From NCBI GenBank assembly GCA_015075445.1, contig JABTUJ010000002.1, forward strand, positions 1-64,000: a stretch of DNA of 64,000 bases, in the 5' to 3' direction. A program made the position numbers and the translations under genes. This document shows positions 46,103-55,118 of this stretch, piece by piece; position 1 is the stretch's first letter, and every line of letters begins with the position of its first letter. Source of the DNA: Verrucomicrobiales bacterium. GTDB lineage: Bacteria; Verrucomicrobiota; Verrucomicrobiia; Limisphaerales; J093. Under the pieces are notes generated by a model. It was not told where the DNA came from. It was given only the letters and a program-made list of their open reading frames with translations, and did no database searches.

Positions 46103-47211
46103 GATGGGATTCCTGCTACGTTGTTCACGCGGCCCACTCCACGCTCAATCGGGGTCACGGCAGGCCGGCCGCCGCCGGGCGGTTGCGGGATGCTCAGGAT
46201 AGGACAAGGGGTCGCCGCCAGAATCCGGCTCACGGCGCCCGCGGCGCGGTACCGCCGCCAGCCCGCGAACTGCTGGGTGCCCATCACGATCAGATGAGCC
46301 TTCTGCTCCTTTGCCAACCGAAGGAATGAGGGTGCGGGGCGCCCCTCTCCCAGTGCCGTCGCCACCGTCACCCCCGGCGGCTTCCACCGGCGCAGCCAGG
46401 TGCCGAAGGCCGCCGCGGCCTCCGCGAGTCGCCGGTTTCGCGCGCGGGCTGACCGATACCGGGCCTGGAGCCTTCCGGTTCGCAGGACATTGCACACCGT
46501 GACCTGCGCATTGTACCACTGGGCCAAGGCCACGCCGCGGAACAGGGTCTCGGCCCCCACGGCCGTCATTTCCACGGGAATCAGGACGTGCCGCCAGAAG
46601 CGCGGGCGTGCCAAGGAAGGAACCTCGCTGTCTGGCCACAGTACCTGACCAGGCAGCAAGAGCACTGGACAGGGGGCGCCTGCAAGAATGCGGTGAGTGG
46701 TTCCGTTGCGGAACAAGCCTCCCCGCCCGGGCTTCGTCTCCGTGTGCAGGAGGAGCGCATCCACGCGCAGCCTGGCCGCCGCCCCCAGGATCTCGCGCTC
46801 CGGTTCGCCGATGCGTACTGAGCGGGTCGTGGCCACACACGCGCGCACTTTGCGCTTCGCCACGGCGAGCAGTTTAGCATGGGCTGCGTCCACCATCTGC
46901 TGCTTGCCGACGCCGGCGAGCAAGGGATGCTTACCGATGTCGACCGCTCGTGGAGGCGCGGCCAGCACATGAACCAGGTGGAGTGACGCTCCCAATGACT
47001 GTGCGAGCCACGAGGCGTAAGAGAGCGTCTTCATGGACGCCAGGGAGAAGTCCACCGGCACGAGGATCCGCCTCCAGCGTGGGGCCAACTCGACGCCGTG
47101 TCTGGTGTCGCCGGTGAATTCGCTGGTCGGCCGGGTGATGTCGTCGCGGGTGGCGGGGGGCGCGGAAGGCGGAATGACGGTGTTCATGCGGTCAGGTGTG
47201 TCAGGTGTCAA
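46099..47211 (-). CDS. Tandem universal stress protein (UspA)
   Basis: A 370-residue protein with two UspA domains. The first (about 47-185) opens RRILVPVDFSLASMKTLSYA and ends CPVLLLPGQ. The second (about 208-350) opens RHVLIPVEM and ends IVMGTQQFAGWRRY...CPILSIPQP. The second has a partial nucleotide-binding-type motif (MGTQ...GAVSRIL); the first lacks a clear GxxGxxxxxxxxxG. Coupled by ATGA to the antiporter, so it may modulate or accompany that transporter. A downstream start at MNTVIPPS is possible. Confidence 0.8.
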   Translation of the reverse strand: MTPDTPDRMNTVIPPSAPPATRDDITRPTSEFTGDTRHGVELAPRWRRILVPVDFSLASMKTLSYASWLAQSLGASLHLVHVLAAPPRAVDIGKHPLLAGVGKQQMVDAAHAKLLAVAKRKVRACVATTRSVRIGEPEREILGAAARLRVDALLLHTETKPGRGGLFRNGTTHRILAGAPCPVLLLPGQVLWPDSEVPSLARPRFWRHVLIPVEMTAVGAETLFRGVALAQWYNAQVTVCNVLRTGRLQARYRSARARNRRLAEAAAAFGTWLRRWKPPGVTVATALGEGRPAPSFLRLAKEQKAHLIVMGTQQFAGWRRYRAAGAVSRILAATPCPILSIPQPPGGGRPAVTPIERGVGRVNNVAGIPS

Positions 47212-47285
47212 AGCCTCGGGGTGAAGCGGGAGATCACCGGGCCTCCCGATGGCCTACGGGTCTGTCGAGGTGTACCGCGGGCAAC

Positions 47286-47648
47286 CTACCGGGCGGAGAC
47301 GGTTCGCGTCGGACCTCCGGGACGCAACGCCCGCCCTTTGCGGCGGTCCGGCGGCTTGGAGCGGCGGCTCCGCGCTTTCTGCGCCAGGACTGAGAACATC
47401 CGCTCCAAGGCAGCCTGCTGCGTGTAGCCGCGTTCGTCCGCGCGCAAGTCAGGGCCTGGAACCGCAAGATGCGCGGTCGCGGTGAAGGGCGGCCGGCCCA
47501 CGGTTCGGCGCAATATCACCTCGGCCGAGTTGATGGCGATCAGTCCTTGGAGCGCTGTCAGCCTGCCGTGGACGTACGCCGCCAACTCGGGATCAGGTCT
47601 CTGCGTGCATTGCCGGAACGTCAGGTGCATAATCAGGTGCAGCGGCAT
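47286..47648 (-). CDS. Ribosome hibernation factor (HPF/RaiA-like) protein
   Basis: A 120-residue protein. MHLTFRQCTQRPDPELAAYV, then ALQGLIAINSAEVILRRTVG and FTATAHLAVPGPDLRADE follow the pattern of the HPF/RaiA fold, which binds the ribosome decoding region. The basic C-terminal tail (QKARSRRSKPPDRRKG) has no match to the long-HPF dimerisation domain. The second ATG (MHLTF, codon 7) may be the real start. It lies 4 bp downstream of a second HPF-like gene. Confidence 0.65.
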   Translation of the reverse strand: MPLHLIMHLTFRQCTQRPDPELAAYVHGRLTALQGLIAINSAEVILRRTVGRPPFTATAHLAVPGPDLRADERGYTQQAALERMFSVLAQKARSRRSKPPDRRKGRALRPGGPTRTVSAR

Positions 47649-47652
47649 CGGT

Positions 47653-47934
47653 TCACTGACTGGCAGGGTGCCAGGCGGGTACGTCCTTCAAGTTCGCGAA
47701 TGCGCGGTCCAAGGCAGCCGTCTCGGTGAAATCGACTTCGTCGCCGCGGAGGTTCGGTCCCGGGCCCTCCAACTGGACCGTGGCCCGGAAGCCCGGTGGT
47801 TGCGAGTGCGGGCAGAGCGTGACGTGTGCGGACCGGATGCTGAGCAGCGTCTCCAGTCTTGCCAGTTTGGTACGGACGTGAGCCATCACGGCGGGATCGG
47901 GCTCCTGGTCAGGTTGATTGATCATGAGCAGCAT
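47653..47934 (-). CDS. Second HPF/RaiA-like protein
   Basis: A 93-residue protein with starts at 47,934, 47,925 or nearby. The core VMAHVRTKLARLETLLSIRS, VTLCPHSQPPGFRATVQLEG and GPNLRGDEVDFTETAALDRA parallels the neighbouring protein, so the two are paralogs that have diverged strongly. It lacks the basic C-terminal extension of its neighbour. The pair presumably acts on ribosomes in stasis; how they differ in role is unknown. Confidence 0.6.
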   Translation of the reverse strand: MLLMINQPDQEPDPAVMAHVRTKLARLETLLSIRSAHVTLCPHSQPPGFRATVQLEGPGPNLRGDEVDFTETAALDRAFANLKDVPAWHPASQ

Positions 47935-48518
47935 GGTCGTGGTTAGTTGCGGCGCCTTGCTGGAGCCATGGTTCTTTGCCGCGGTGGTCAACGGGCGTCC
48001 GCGCGGATCGTACCCGTGCGGGGCACCAACCGGCGGAAGGCCGTCATGCCCGGTTGGACATGACCACTCGGCACTCTCTCTCGCAGACCAGCAAGGCGCC
48101 AGGATTCTCAATCGGCGGCCTCCGCATCGTCACCGGTTGTTCCCTTCACGGTCGTCGTCGGGTTGCCGGTGATCCAACGACAGGCTCACGTAGCTTGAAG
48201 CATGCCAGGCGGTACCACGCCGCAAAACCCCTCGAAAGGACGGCCTCCGTCTGCCGTACGCCGCTCGGTCGACAGGCGGCTGGTAAGCGGTGACCCACCG
48301 GTGGTTTGCCGCGTGCCGCATCGGGGGGGTACACCCGCGCGGCGACCGCGCCTCCCCGTGCCTCGCTCACGGGAATGCGCGAAAGAAGAAACCAAGGTCA
48401 GCGCCGTGGGTGAGGAGGACAGAATGGGACTTGGTCGCCAAGGCTTGGCCGGTTCGGGGCTTCTCGACGACGCTCGAAGCCGATGGCGCAACCGCCGTCC
48501 CGGGATCAGACACAGAGC
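47935..48518. other. Intergenic stretch upstream of the hibernation-factor genes
   Basis: No gene could be supported on either strand; the open frames are short and rich in arginine and proline. The promoter for the HPF-like genes should lie here but no clear -35/-10 pair was found. Confidence 0.4.
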
Positions 48519-48535
48519 GCCGGCGTATCGCCGGC
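48519..48535 (-). terminator. GC hairpin just after the saccharopine-dehydrogenase-like gene
   Basis: A perfect 7-bp stem GCCGGCG / CGCCGGC with a 3-nt TAT loop, 7 bp beyond the stop codon at 48,543. No T-tract follows on the minus strand, so it may only slow polymerase or protect the message end. Confidence 0.35.
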
Positions 48536-48542
48536 ACACCGT

Positions 48543-49673
48543 TCAGGTGCTGACCTCGCGAGAGAAGCGGAAGCCGCTTCGGCGCAAGTCGCTGATGATG
48601 TGTTGGCGGACGATTCCGGGAAGTGCTTCCGGCGGGAGGACGCCAGCGACCTCCCCGGGCCAGTGCTTGATGAAAGCCGCGGCGCATTCGGCGGCGGCGT
48701 AGGCGATCGGCGTGGTCAAGAGCCCTCGGCGGCGGAGTTGGCGCAGGCTCGCGAAGACACAGGCGCACCGTTGTTCACACCGGCCGGTGCCTCGCCGGCC
48801 CGTCACGGAAACGGCCACGGCAAAGCCGGCGTCCCGCAAGGTCCGTTGGCGCATCCGGCCCGCGACCTCAGCGGGAAGGATGGTCGCCGGAAAGCGCTGT
48901 TCGGATCTGCGGTCGGAGGGCCGCAGGGTTCCCTGGCGGTACCAGCGTCGGAGGCGCTCGATGTCGCTGCCGCCGGCCTTGACGTCAAGATCTCTCATGG
49001 GGATGAAGTGTGGCAGCGTGGCTACTTCATCCTGCGCGACCAAAACGACGCGGACGTTCCCGATCGGGGGCGGGAACCGGAACCATTCGGCCTCTCCGAA
49101 GCGGCGGACGAGCCGGAAGCTGCCCTGGCGATAGACGCGCGGCCGGGAGATCGCCGCGTCGTAGGCGACGTCGGGCGACCACGTGGATATGGGCTGGCTG
49201 CTTTCGGTTTCCTCGAAGAGACGGATCTGTACCTGGACCACCTGGTCTAACGCGTCCGCCGCCCGCGCCACGAGAAGATTCGTCAAACCCGGCGCGGCTC
49301 CCGCGTTGATCAACGCCAGCTTGCCGCGGCGCTCGAACTGCTCGTGAAAACGCAATTGCTCCGCTCTGAAAGGGTCAGGTTCCAGATGAGAAGCGAGATC
49401 GAGGTAGCTGACTCCCAACTCCAGCGCGGCGTGAATCGTGACCGCGTTGAACGCGGCCGGGACGGTGTTGACCAACAGATCGCATCCGCGCGCCGCGCGG
49501 ATGAGAGAGCGACGGTTGCGCGCGCAAGCCGCCCCACAGGGAACGTCCGGGCCCACGAACGCGCGTCCGCGTTGCGCGTCCCGGTCACCACACCACACCT
49601 CGTGACCACGGCGGCGCAATAATTGCGCCAGGGCCCCACCCGTCGCGCCCGCGCCCAGCACGAAGACTTTCAT
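48543..49673 (-). CDS. Saccharopine-dehydrogenase-like NAD(P)-dependent oxidoreductase
   Basis: A 376-residue protein with a Rossmann motif at the very N-terminus (MKVFVLGAGATGGALAQLLR). The following layout (VNTVPAAFNAVTIHAALELG, SYLDLASHLEPDPF, LINAGAAPGLTNLLV) is that of saccharopine dehydrogenase and carboxynorspermidine dehydrogenase. It lies 12 bp downstream of homospermidine synthase, on the same strand, and both belong to the same superfamily. A role in polyamine synthesis is therefore plausible but unproven; no decarboxylase partner is visible nearby. Confidence 0.75.
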   Translation of the reverse strand: MKVFVLGAGATGGALAQLLRRRGHEVWCGDRDAQRGRAFVGPDVPCGAACARNRRSLIRAARGCDLLVNTVPAAFNAVTIHAALELGVSYLDLASHLEPDPFRAEQLRFHEQFERRGKLALINAGAAPGLTNLLVARAADALDQVVQVQIRLFEETESSQPISTWSPDVAYDAAISRPRVYRQGSFRLVRRFGEAEWFRFPPPIGNVRVVLVAQDEVATLPHFIPMRDLDVKAGGSDIERLRRWYRQGTLRPSDRRSEQRFPATILPAEVAGRMRQRTLRDAGFAVAVSVTGRRGTGRCEQRCACVFASLRQLRRRGLLTTPIAYAAAECAAAFIKHWPGEVAGVLPPEALPGIVRQHIISDLRRSGFRFSREVST

Positions 49674-49685
49674 GGCGGGTTCCTC

Positions 49686-51134
49686 TCAAGGTCGGAAAAG
49701 GAAGTTGCTGAACTGCCACGGATCAGCGTGATCCGGCTGCGCCTCCGGGTTCTCGCTGAAGTACACCCGATGCCGCTGCAGCGGCGTCCAGTCCGAGGGC
49801 TGGGAAACCAGGCGGCCCAGGTAGCGCCGCCCGTCGCGGAGAATCTCTTCGTGCGGCAGTTCCTCGGGAAAGCAGACTCCCCGCCGCGGGTTGCGGATCG
49901 TCCACAACACCGCCGTGAGCACACCCGCGGCCACTTGCACGGCTGTGGCATTCACGTGCGGGACCTGCTTGCGCGCAGCGTTGATGCCCAGGACGCTGCC
50001 CGTCCACCAAGACTGGTACCGGTGCCCCATGATCAAGGCGCCGACCAGGTCCCGGCCTTCGAGGATCTCGTCGGTGAGTATGCGCTTCTTGGGATGGAGC
50101 TCGTAGTTCCGACACCGGAGCTCGTGCAGCGAGACGATCGAATCGTTGCAGGGCATGTAGGCGTAGTGGACGGTAGGGCGATAGACGACCCGACCTTTCT
50201 CGCGGACTGTCAGGGCGTGCGAGAGACCGAAGGACTCGCCGTGGGTGACGATCATGCCGACGATTTCCTGATGGGGCACCCACGAGCGCACCCAAGTGTT
50301 CAGGCCCATCCGGGGCAGGATGATCTGGTTGGCGGAGCCGGTTTCTGGTCGGGTGGAGTAAGGCGGCTGCCACTTTTCATGGGTCCCCCAGCCCAACTCG
50401 CTGGGTGAGACGGACTCCTCCCACATGCCTTCCACACTCCAGGTCGAGACGAACTCGTCGGGCCGTTTCGGCCGGGCCGCACGTTGTGTATCCCATTCGC
50501 TGCAGTGGATGACCTTAACTCCCAGTTCGCGCGCCAGTTCGCCGAAGGCCGCGTCGTGCAGGCGCCGTTCCAGGCGCCGGGCCTGGGAGCGGGGCAGGTG
50601 CTGCTCCGCCAGCGTTTTGGCAGCGATATCCAACAATCCCCGCTTCACGAAGTGCGAGACCAAACCCGGATTGGCACCGTGGTCGATCACGGCCGTGGTC
50701 GCTGCCCGCCACTTCCCGGCCAGGGGCAGGAGTTGCTGGTACCGGGCGTAGAGGGACTTTTCCAGGCAGGACTTGCTGTGCATGTCCGAGGCAGGATCCC
50801 AGGATTCCAGGGAGGCGTTGACATAGAGCACCTCGTTGTCGTGTGCCCAGGTGAGGATGTCGAAGAAATCGATGCTCCACGCCAGATCGATGATCAAACC
50901 ACCGCCTCCCACATAGGTCGAAAGTAGTCGGGTAAGATTCAAGGGCGTGACGCGTTCCCGGACAAAGTTGAGCCCCTTTTTGATCCATGGCCGCAGAACT
51001 TCCTCACGATCGGCAAAGTCGATCACCGTAATCCGGGAAGGCGGCACGCGGAGGTGCCGGAGCAACATTGGCAAGACGGCTCGGGCGACAACCCCAAAGC
51101 CGGTCATGAGAACTCGCTGGTTAAAAGAGGTCAT
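49686..51134 (-). CDS. hss: Homospermidine synthase
   Basis: A 482-residue protein, the usual length for bacterial homospermidine synthase, which makes sym-homospermidine from two putrescines using NAD. The N-terminal NAD-binding segment is VLMTGFGVVARAVLPMLL. Other long matches by eye include GGGGLIIDLAWSIDFFDIL, AVIDHGANPGLVSHFVKRG, SEWDTQ and WTGSVLGINAARK. The ATG at 51,134 (MTSFNQRV) is preferred to the upstream GTG/ATG codons, whose translation looks non-coding. It probably forms an operon with the saccharopine-dehydrogenase-like gene that follows. Confidence 0.85.
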   Translation of the reverse strand: MTSFNQRVLMTGFGVVARAVLPMLLRHLRVPPSRITVIDFADREEVLRPWIKKGLNFVRERVTPLNLTRLLSTYVGGGGLIIDLAWSIDFFDILTWAHDNEVLYVNASLESWDPASDMHSKSCLEKSLYARYQQLLPLAGKWRAATTAVIDHGANPGLVSHFVKRGLLDIAAKTLAEQHLPRSQARRLERRLHDAAFGELARELGVKVIHCSEWDTQRAARPKRPDEFVSTWSVEGMWEESVSPSELGWGTHEKWQPPYSTRPETGSANQIILPRMGLNTWVRSWVPHQEIVGMIVTHGESFGLSHALTVREKGRVVYRPTVHYAYMPCNDSIVSLHELRCRNYELHPKKRILTDEILEGRDLVGALIMGHRYQSWWTGSVLGINAARKQVPHVNATAVQVAAGVLTAVLWTIRNPRRGVCFPEELPHEEILRDGRRYLGRLVSQPSDWTPLQRHRVYFSENPEAQPDHADPWQFSNFLFRP

Positions 51135-51332
51135 GGTGATGGCTCGCTCGCGAGGCACGTTGGCCCTCTGCCAACAGACGGTGGACCTCCCTTCGAGATG
51201 ACAAGCAGCAGACATGCGCGGTCCTCACTGAGGGCAACCCAATCTGCCTTCCGGTGGCGAAGTCTTCGCTCAGAATGACGACGGGACACGCTCGGGCAGC
51301 CGTCGGAATACCACCCGTGTCAGGCATTGTGA

Positions 51333-52451
51333 TCATGATGAACCTCCCAGGTCGGGTACGGTGAGTGAGGGGTGACAGACGCCCTCAGCCGGGCCGCGCC
51401 GCCGGGGCGCATCGTGCCCTGTCGGGCAGTGGCGGGATCGCGCGGCGATCTCAAATGCGGGTCGCCGGCCAAGTTGCCGGAGCGTCCCGACGATCCGGTG
51501 CTCGCCACTCCAGCCGCCCCACAAATCGTTGCGACGTTCCAACACCACCGCCGACGTCACGGCCTTCCAGCAACTGGGAGCTCATGGCGGGTGGTGCCGC
51601 GTAGATCTCGTCAAGAACCACGGCTCCTCGGAGGTGCCGGGATGACGCATCAGCGTCTCGAAAGCGTCTGACACCGACGGAAGCCAACGCCGCCCCAGGG
51701 TCCAGAGCGTCTCGACCCGGCACGCCATCACCAAGGTGTTCCACAGCGCCCCGGCGATGTATAAACGGCGGGCCAGAGACCGGCTGGGCTGCTCCCGGAA
51801 TGCGATCACTTTTCGAACCGCCACTCCGTCCGACCAGCCTACAGCCCGACCCGGCTCGATCCAGCCATACTCGGTTTCTGGACCGTCGGGGCAGGTGCCC
51901 AAAAGGACGAGTTTGTCGGGCAGACGTTGCGCCGCGCGCAACATGGAGCTCACGGCCTCAAGAAACGCAAGTACCTGGAACACAAAGTGGTCCGAGGGGA
52001 GGATCACCACCAGGGCCTCCGGGTCCCTCGCCCGGATGTGGGCCAGCGGGCAGAAAATGCCCGCGGCGGTATCGCGGTTCTGCGGTTGGAGCAGTGTCTT
52101 CGCCCAACCGCCGTGGTGCAGATGCTGCCAGACCTCCGGCACGTGCTGTTTGGCGACGACGACCGTACGGTCCACACCCGACAGGGACATCGCCCGGGCC
52201 AGCGTGTGTTCCACCCTCGAGCGGCGGCCGACGAAGGCACAATACTGCTTGGGGCGGTGGGCCCCCAGCCAACGTTCCGTCAACGGCCGAAGCCGTTCGC
52301 CCTCGCCTCCGGCGAGGACGATGGACCCGAGTGCGGGATGAGAGGCGAGCGACCGGGCGCCGGTCTCCTCCGGCTGGCTCGGCAGCACAGGTGTCGTCGT
52401 GACGGCCACCGCTGGTCGGAATGAACGTCGTTTGCGTACTTGGTTCGACAT
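51333..52451 (-). pseudogene. Mannose-1-phosphate guanylyltransferase-like gene with two frameshifts
   Basis: The N-terminal half is intact: LAGGEGERLRPLTERWLG with the pyrophosphorylase signature, then PKQYC, ILPSDHFV and CPDGPETEYGWIEPG. As written the protein stops at 51,582 after WFLTRSTRHHPP. Two frame changes rebuild a natural continuation: IYAAPPAMSSQLLE in one frame, and SAVVLERRNDLWGGWSGEHR in a third, ending near 51,420-51,333. The C-terminal domain, which is usually needed for sugar binding, is therefore lost or misread. GDP-mannose would feed exopolysaccharide or glycan synthesis. Confidence 0.65.
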
Positions 52452-52613
52452 GATTCGTTGCTGCTCGATGCGTTAGCTGGCTCCGTGCCACGGAAGCCAG
52501 CCAAGGCATTCCGCTCGGGAGACCGGGGTTCTTGGAGAACAGAGCACCGGAAGCCCGTCGCGGACTGGCCCACGGCGGACCACGGGTGGTTCGGCCCGTG
52601 CCACTGCTTGCCC

Positions 52614-53192
52614 TTATCGTGGCCGCTGGCGCACGATCAGGACGGGGCAACCCGCATGGCGAACCACGTGTTCGGCGACGCTGCCGATCAGCAAACGCCG
52701 GAGGCCGGTGCGCCGCTCGCTGGCCATGATGATCAGGTCCGCCTGCGCGTTCGTCGCGAAGCTCACGATGACGGCGCCGGGAGATCCGTGGGCAGCGTGG
52801 CATCGCGTTGGGACAAACGGCCTGACCTGTTCATCTGCGAGGGCAGCGAGGCGGCGCTGGCCCTCCTGCCAAACCTCCGCCCTCAACCGCCGCGTCGCGG
52901 CAGACTCATAGCGGGTGGGCGGCATGGCGATGCCCGTCACGTGGAGCAAGATCGCGCCGGACCCGAACTGTCGTGCAACGGCAACGGCCAGGTCCAGCGT
53001 CTGGAGCGAACGATCTGAGAAGTCGACGGGTACCAGGATCGTTCGGAGCTGCAGTGGCGCCCAAGACTCGGTCGCGGCGGACTGATCAGCCGGTTCGCAA
53101 GGCGTGGCCTGCGTCGTCTGCACAACATGCTGGAACCGGGGTGCCGCTGGCCGGACGGGGTTGGGCGGAACTGGTAGCGGGTTCCTATGCAC
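52614..53192 (-). CDS. Universal stress protein (single UspA domain)
   Basis: A 192-residue protein. After about 45 low-complexity residues a UspA domain runs from RTILVPVDFSDRSLQTLDLA to CPVLIVRQ. It includes a nucleotide-binding-type motif (MASERRTGLRRLLIGSVAEH). The second half overlaps the upstream UspA gene by 8 bp. Part of a run of three UspA genes on this strand. Confidence 0.8.
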   Translation of the reverse strand: MHRNPLPVPPNPVRPAAPRFQHVVQTTQATPCEPADQSAATESWAPLQLRTILVPVDFSDRSLQTLDLAVAVARQFGSGAILLHVTGIAMPPTRYESAATRRLRAEVWQEGQRRLAALADEQVRPFVPTRCHAAHGSPGAVIVSFATNAQADLIIMASERRTGLRRLLIGSVAEHVVRHAGCPVLIVRQRPR

Positions 53193-54183
53193 GTGTCATC
53201 TCCTGGTTCTGAGGTTGCCTTCGGCCGCGACGTAGCCGGTGCGCCGGGGGTGCGTCGTGAAATGCACCGATCTGGACGCGGCGCCGCGGTGCCGAGCGTG
53301 AGTCACGCGCCGGCTGACCGAGGCGCTGGAACGCCGCCATTGGCAGCAGGTGCCAGCCGGAACACGGGACGCACACCACGCTCATGGGCGCCTCGCGCAA
53401 GATGTCCCGCGACACCGGGTGATGCCAGAGCCGGGCGAATCCCCGGGGCCGGTTGATCCCGACGACAATCAGGTCTGCCGCCTCGGCCGTTGCCCGTGCC
53501 ACCGCCTGCCGCCCGGCAGGGCCCCGGCCTAGCGTGTCCCATGCCGCTCCCGCCGCCGGTTGCGGCGCGCGTTCATCAGGTGGACGTTCCTCTCCCAAGC
53601 ACTGCCACCAGAACCCGGGCGCGGCCAAGGCAAGGCGGCTCACGCTGATCGTGCAACGGTGAAGCGTGTTCAGCGCCTGCGCCCAGCGGAGGGTCGCCGA
53701 GGTGCCCCGGTTGGAGTTCGAAACCACAACCACACGCAGGGGATTCTCCCCGGCGGCCCAAGCCCGGAACGCCGGCCCGCCGCGCACCACCAGCGTGGGA
53801 ACTCGGGCGTACTCGGAAACGCGCTCCGCAACACTACCCAACAGCCAGCGTACCGGCGGCACGTTGCTCAAGGACGACAGCACAATCAGACCCGCCCGAC
53901 GCCTGGCCGCCACATCCAGCAGCACAGCCGAAGCAGACCCGGGGAGAAGCCGTGTCTCCACAATCGCCCCCAGGCCACGACACCGAGTGGCTTCCATCGA
54001 CAACCGAGCCTCCCACCGCTGATGCAGAGCGTCGAAGGCGGCCCGGGAATCGACGCGCAGACCCTTCTGGTTATACACATGCACGAGCAGGAGCGTCCCC
54101 TGCAGGCGCGCGGCCAGGAGCGCTGCCACCGAGGCGGCCTCGGAGGCGTGAATTGAAAAGTCGGTTTCGCAGAGAATCAGCAT
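53185..54183 (-). CDS. Tandem universal stress protein
   Basis: A 332-residue protein with two UspA domains. MLILCETDFSIHASEAASVA begins the first, which ends with LSSLSNVPPVRWLLGSVAER and PTLVVRGG. The second (from about residue 150, LRVVVVSNSN) ends with VVGINRPRGFARLWHH and SVVCVPC. A basic tail of about 50 residues follows. The stop overlaps the start of the next UspA gene. Confidence 0.8.
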   Translation of the reverse strand: MLILCETDFSIHASEAASVAALLAARLQGTLLLVHVYNQKGLRVDSRAAFDALHQRWEARLSMEATRCRGLGAIVETRLLPGSASAVLLDVAARRRAGLIVLSSLSNVPPVRWLLGSVAERVSEYARVPTLVVRGGPAFRAWAAGENPLRVVVVSNSNRGTSATLRWAQALNTLHRCTISVSRLALAAPGFWWQCLGEERPPDERAPQPAAGAAWDTLGRGPAGRQAVARATAEAADLIVVGINRPRGFARLWHHPVSRDILREAPMSVVCVPCSGWHLLPMAAFQRLGQPARDSRSAPRRRVQIGAFHDAPPAHRLRRGRRQPQNQEMTRA

Positions 54184-54191
54184 GGTTCACC

Positions 54192-55100
54192 TCACCCCGT
54201 GGACCCGCCTGGCAGGCTCGGGTCGGTTTGCTTCGTGGAAAGTCTCCGCGATACGGGCCGGCACGTCAGAGACGTCCGACGGCCGGGCCGAAAGGCTATG
54301 CGGAGACTCCACGGGAGATTCCAGGCGTCCCAAGGGGCCAGGCGGGCAATGCCGGTCGCCCCCGGTGATCTCTCGACGGGACCGACGTCCGGTTCAACCA
54401 AAGCGACGGCAGCGTCGCGCGGCGCACTCTCCGCCGCCCCCGGGGGGCCCACCCCGCGAGCCGGTTCTGGGTGGGCGCTCTCTCGACGGCCGAGGTTGCC
54501 CTCGGGAACGGGGGCGAGAGGCTGGTTGGACGGATGCCAGTGCGCAGGCACGACGAGCACCGGACAGCGCGAGGTCTCGACGACATTACAGGTGACGCTG
54601 CCGAAAAGCAGTCGGCTCAACGCACCGCGGGCGGACCGACCGAGGACGATCAGTTCGGCGTTGAGGGCGCCGGCCAGCTTGAGGATCTCATGCTCCGGGA
54701 CGCCCTCCCGGATCAGGCATCGCATGGGCACACCGTGTTCGGCGTAGGAATCCATGATCGCCTCCAAGTGCTGCCGCGCGCGCGGTTCAACGGCGCTCGG
54801 CTGTCGACCCCGCACACGGGAAAACAGGAAGCCACCGATGCAGGCCCAGTCAATCACATGCAGCAGCACCAAGGCAGTTCCCCGGCGTGAGGCGATGCCC
54901 AAGGCGAGCTCCATGGCCGTGCTGGTCGAGGTGCGGAGATCCAACGACACCAGCACCGGGTTGGCGCGAAGGAGGTTGCTCCCTGATACCTGCGCCTTGG
55001 GATCGTTCACGGCTAAGTCCTGCCAGGATTCCTTCGCCTGTTCGGCGGCCATGATGCTGTGGCAAAATCTCATCAGCGAGGGTCGGTTGTCAGTGTTCAT
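54192..55100 (-). CDS. Universal stress protein with long C-terminal extension
   Basis: A 302-residue protein. One UspA domain (about 48-190) contains NPVLVSLDLRTSTSTAMELA, an intact-looking binding motif in VLGRSARGALSRLLFGSV, and CPVLVVPAH. The N-terminal 45 residues and the C-terminal 110 residues have no recognisable domain; the C-terminus is rich in proline and arginine, and its end could be an out-of-frame read. It lies 18 bp downstream of the response regulator and 8 bp upstream of the next UspA gene. Confidence 0.75.
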   Translation of the reverse strand: MNTDNRPSLMRFCHSIMAAEQAKESWQDLAVNDPKAQVSGSNLLRANPVLVSLDLRTSTSTAMELALGIASRRGTALVLLHVIDWACIGGFLFSRVRGRQPSAVEPRARQHLEAIMDSYAEHGVPMRCLIREGVPEHEILKLAGALNAELIVLGRSARGALSRLLFGSVTCNVVETSRCPVLVVPAHWHPSNQPLAPVPEGNLGRRESAHPEPARGVGPPGAAESAPRDAAVALVEPDVGPVERSPGATGIARLAPWDAWNLPWSLRIAFRPGRRTSLTCRPVSRRLSTKQTDPSLPGGSTG

Positions 55101-55118
55101 GCTTCACCAAGGGAGGAT

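Noticed and set aside
53690..53720. GGAGTTCGAAACC considered as a tRNA T-loop
   Set aside because: No matching acceptor or anticodon arms nearby; it lies in a UspA gene. No tRNA found in the window.
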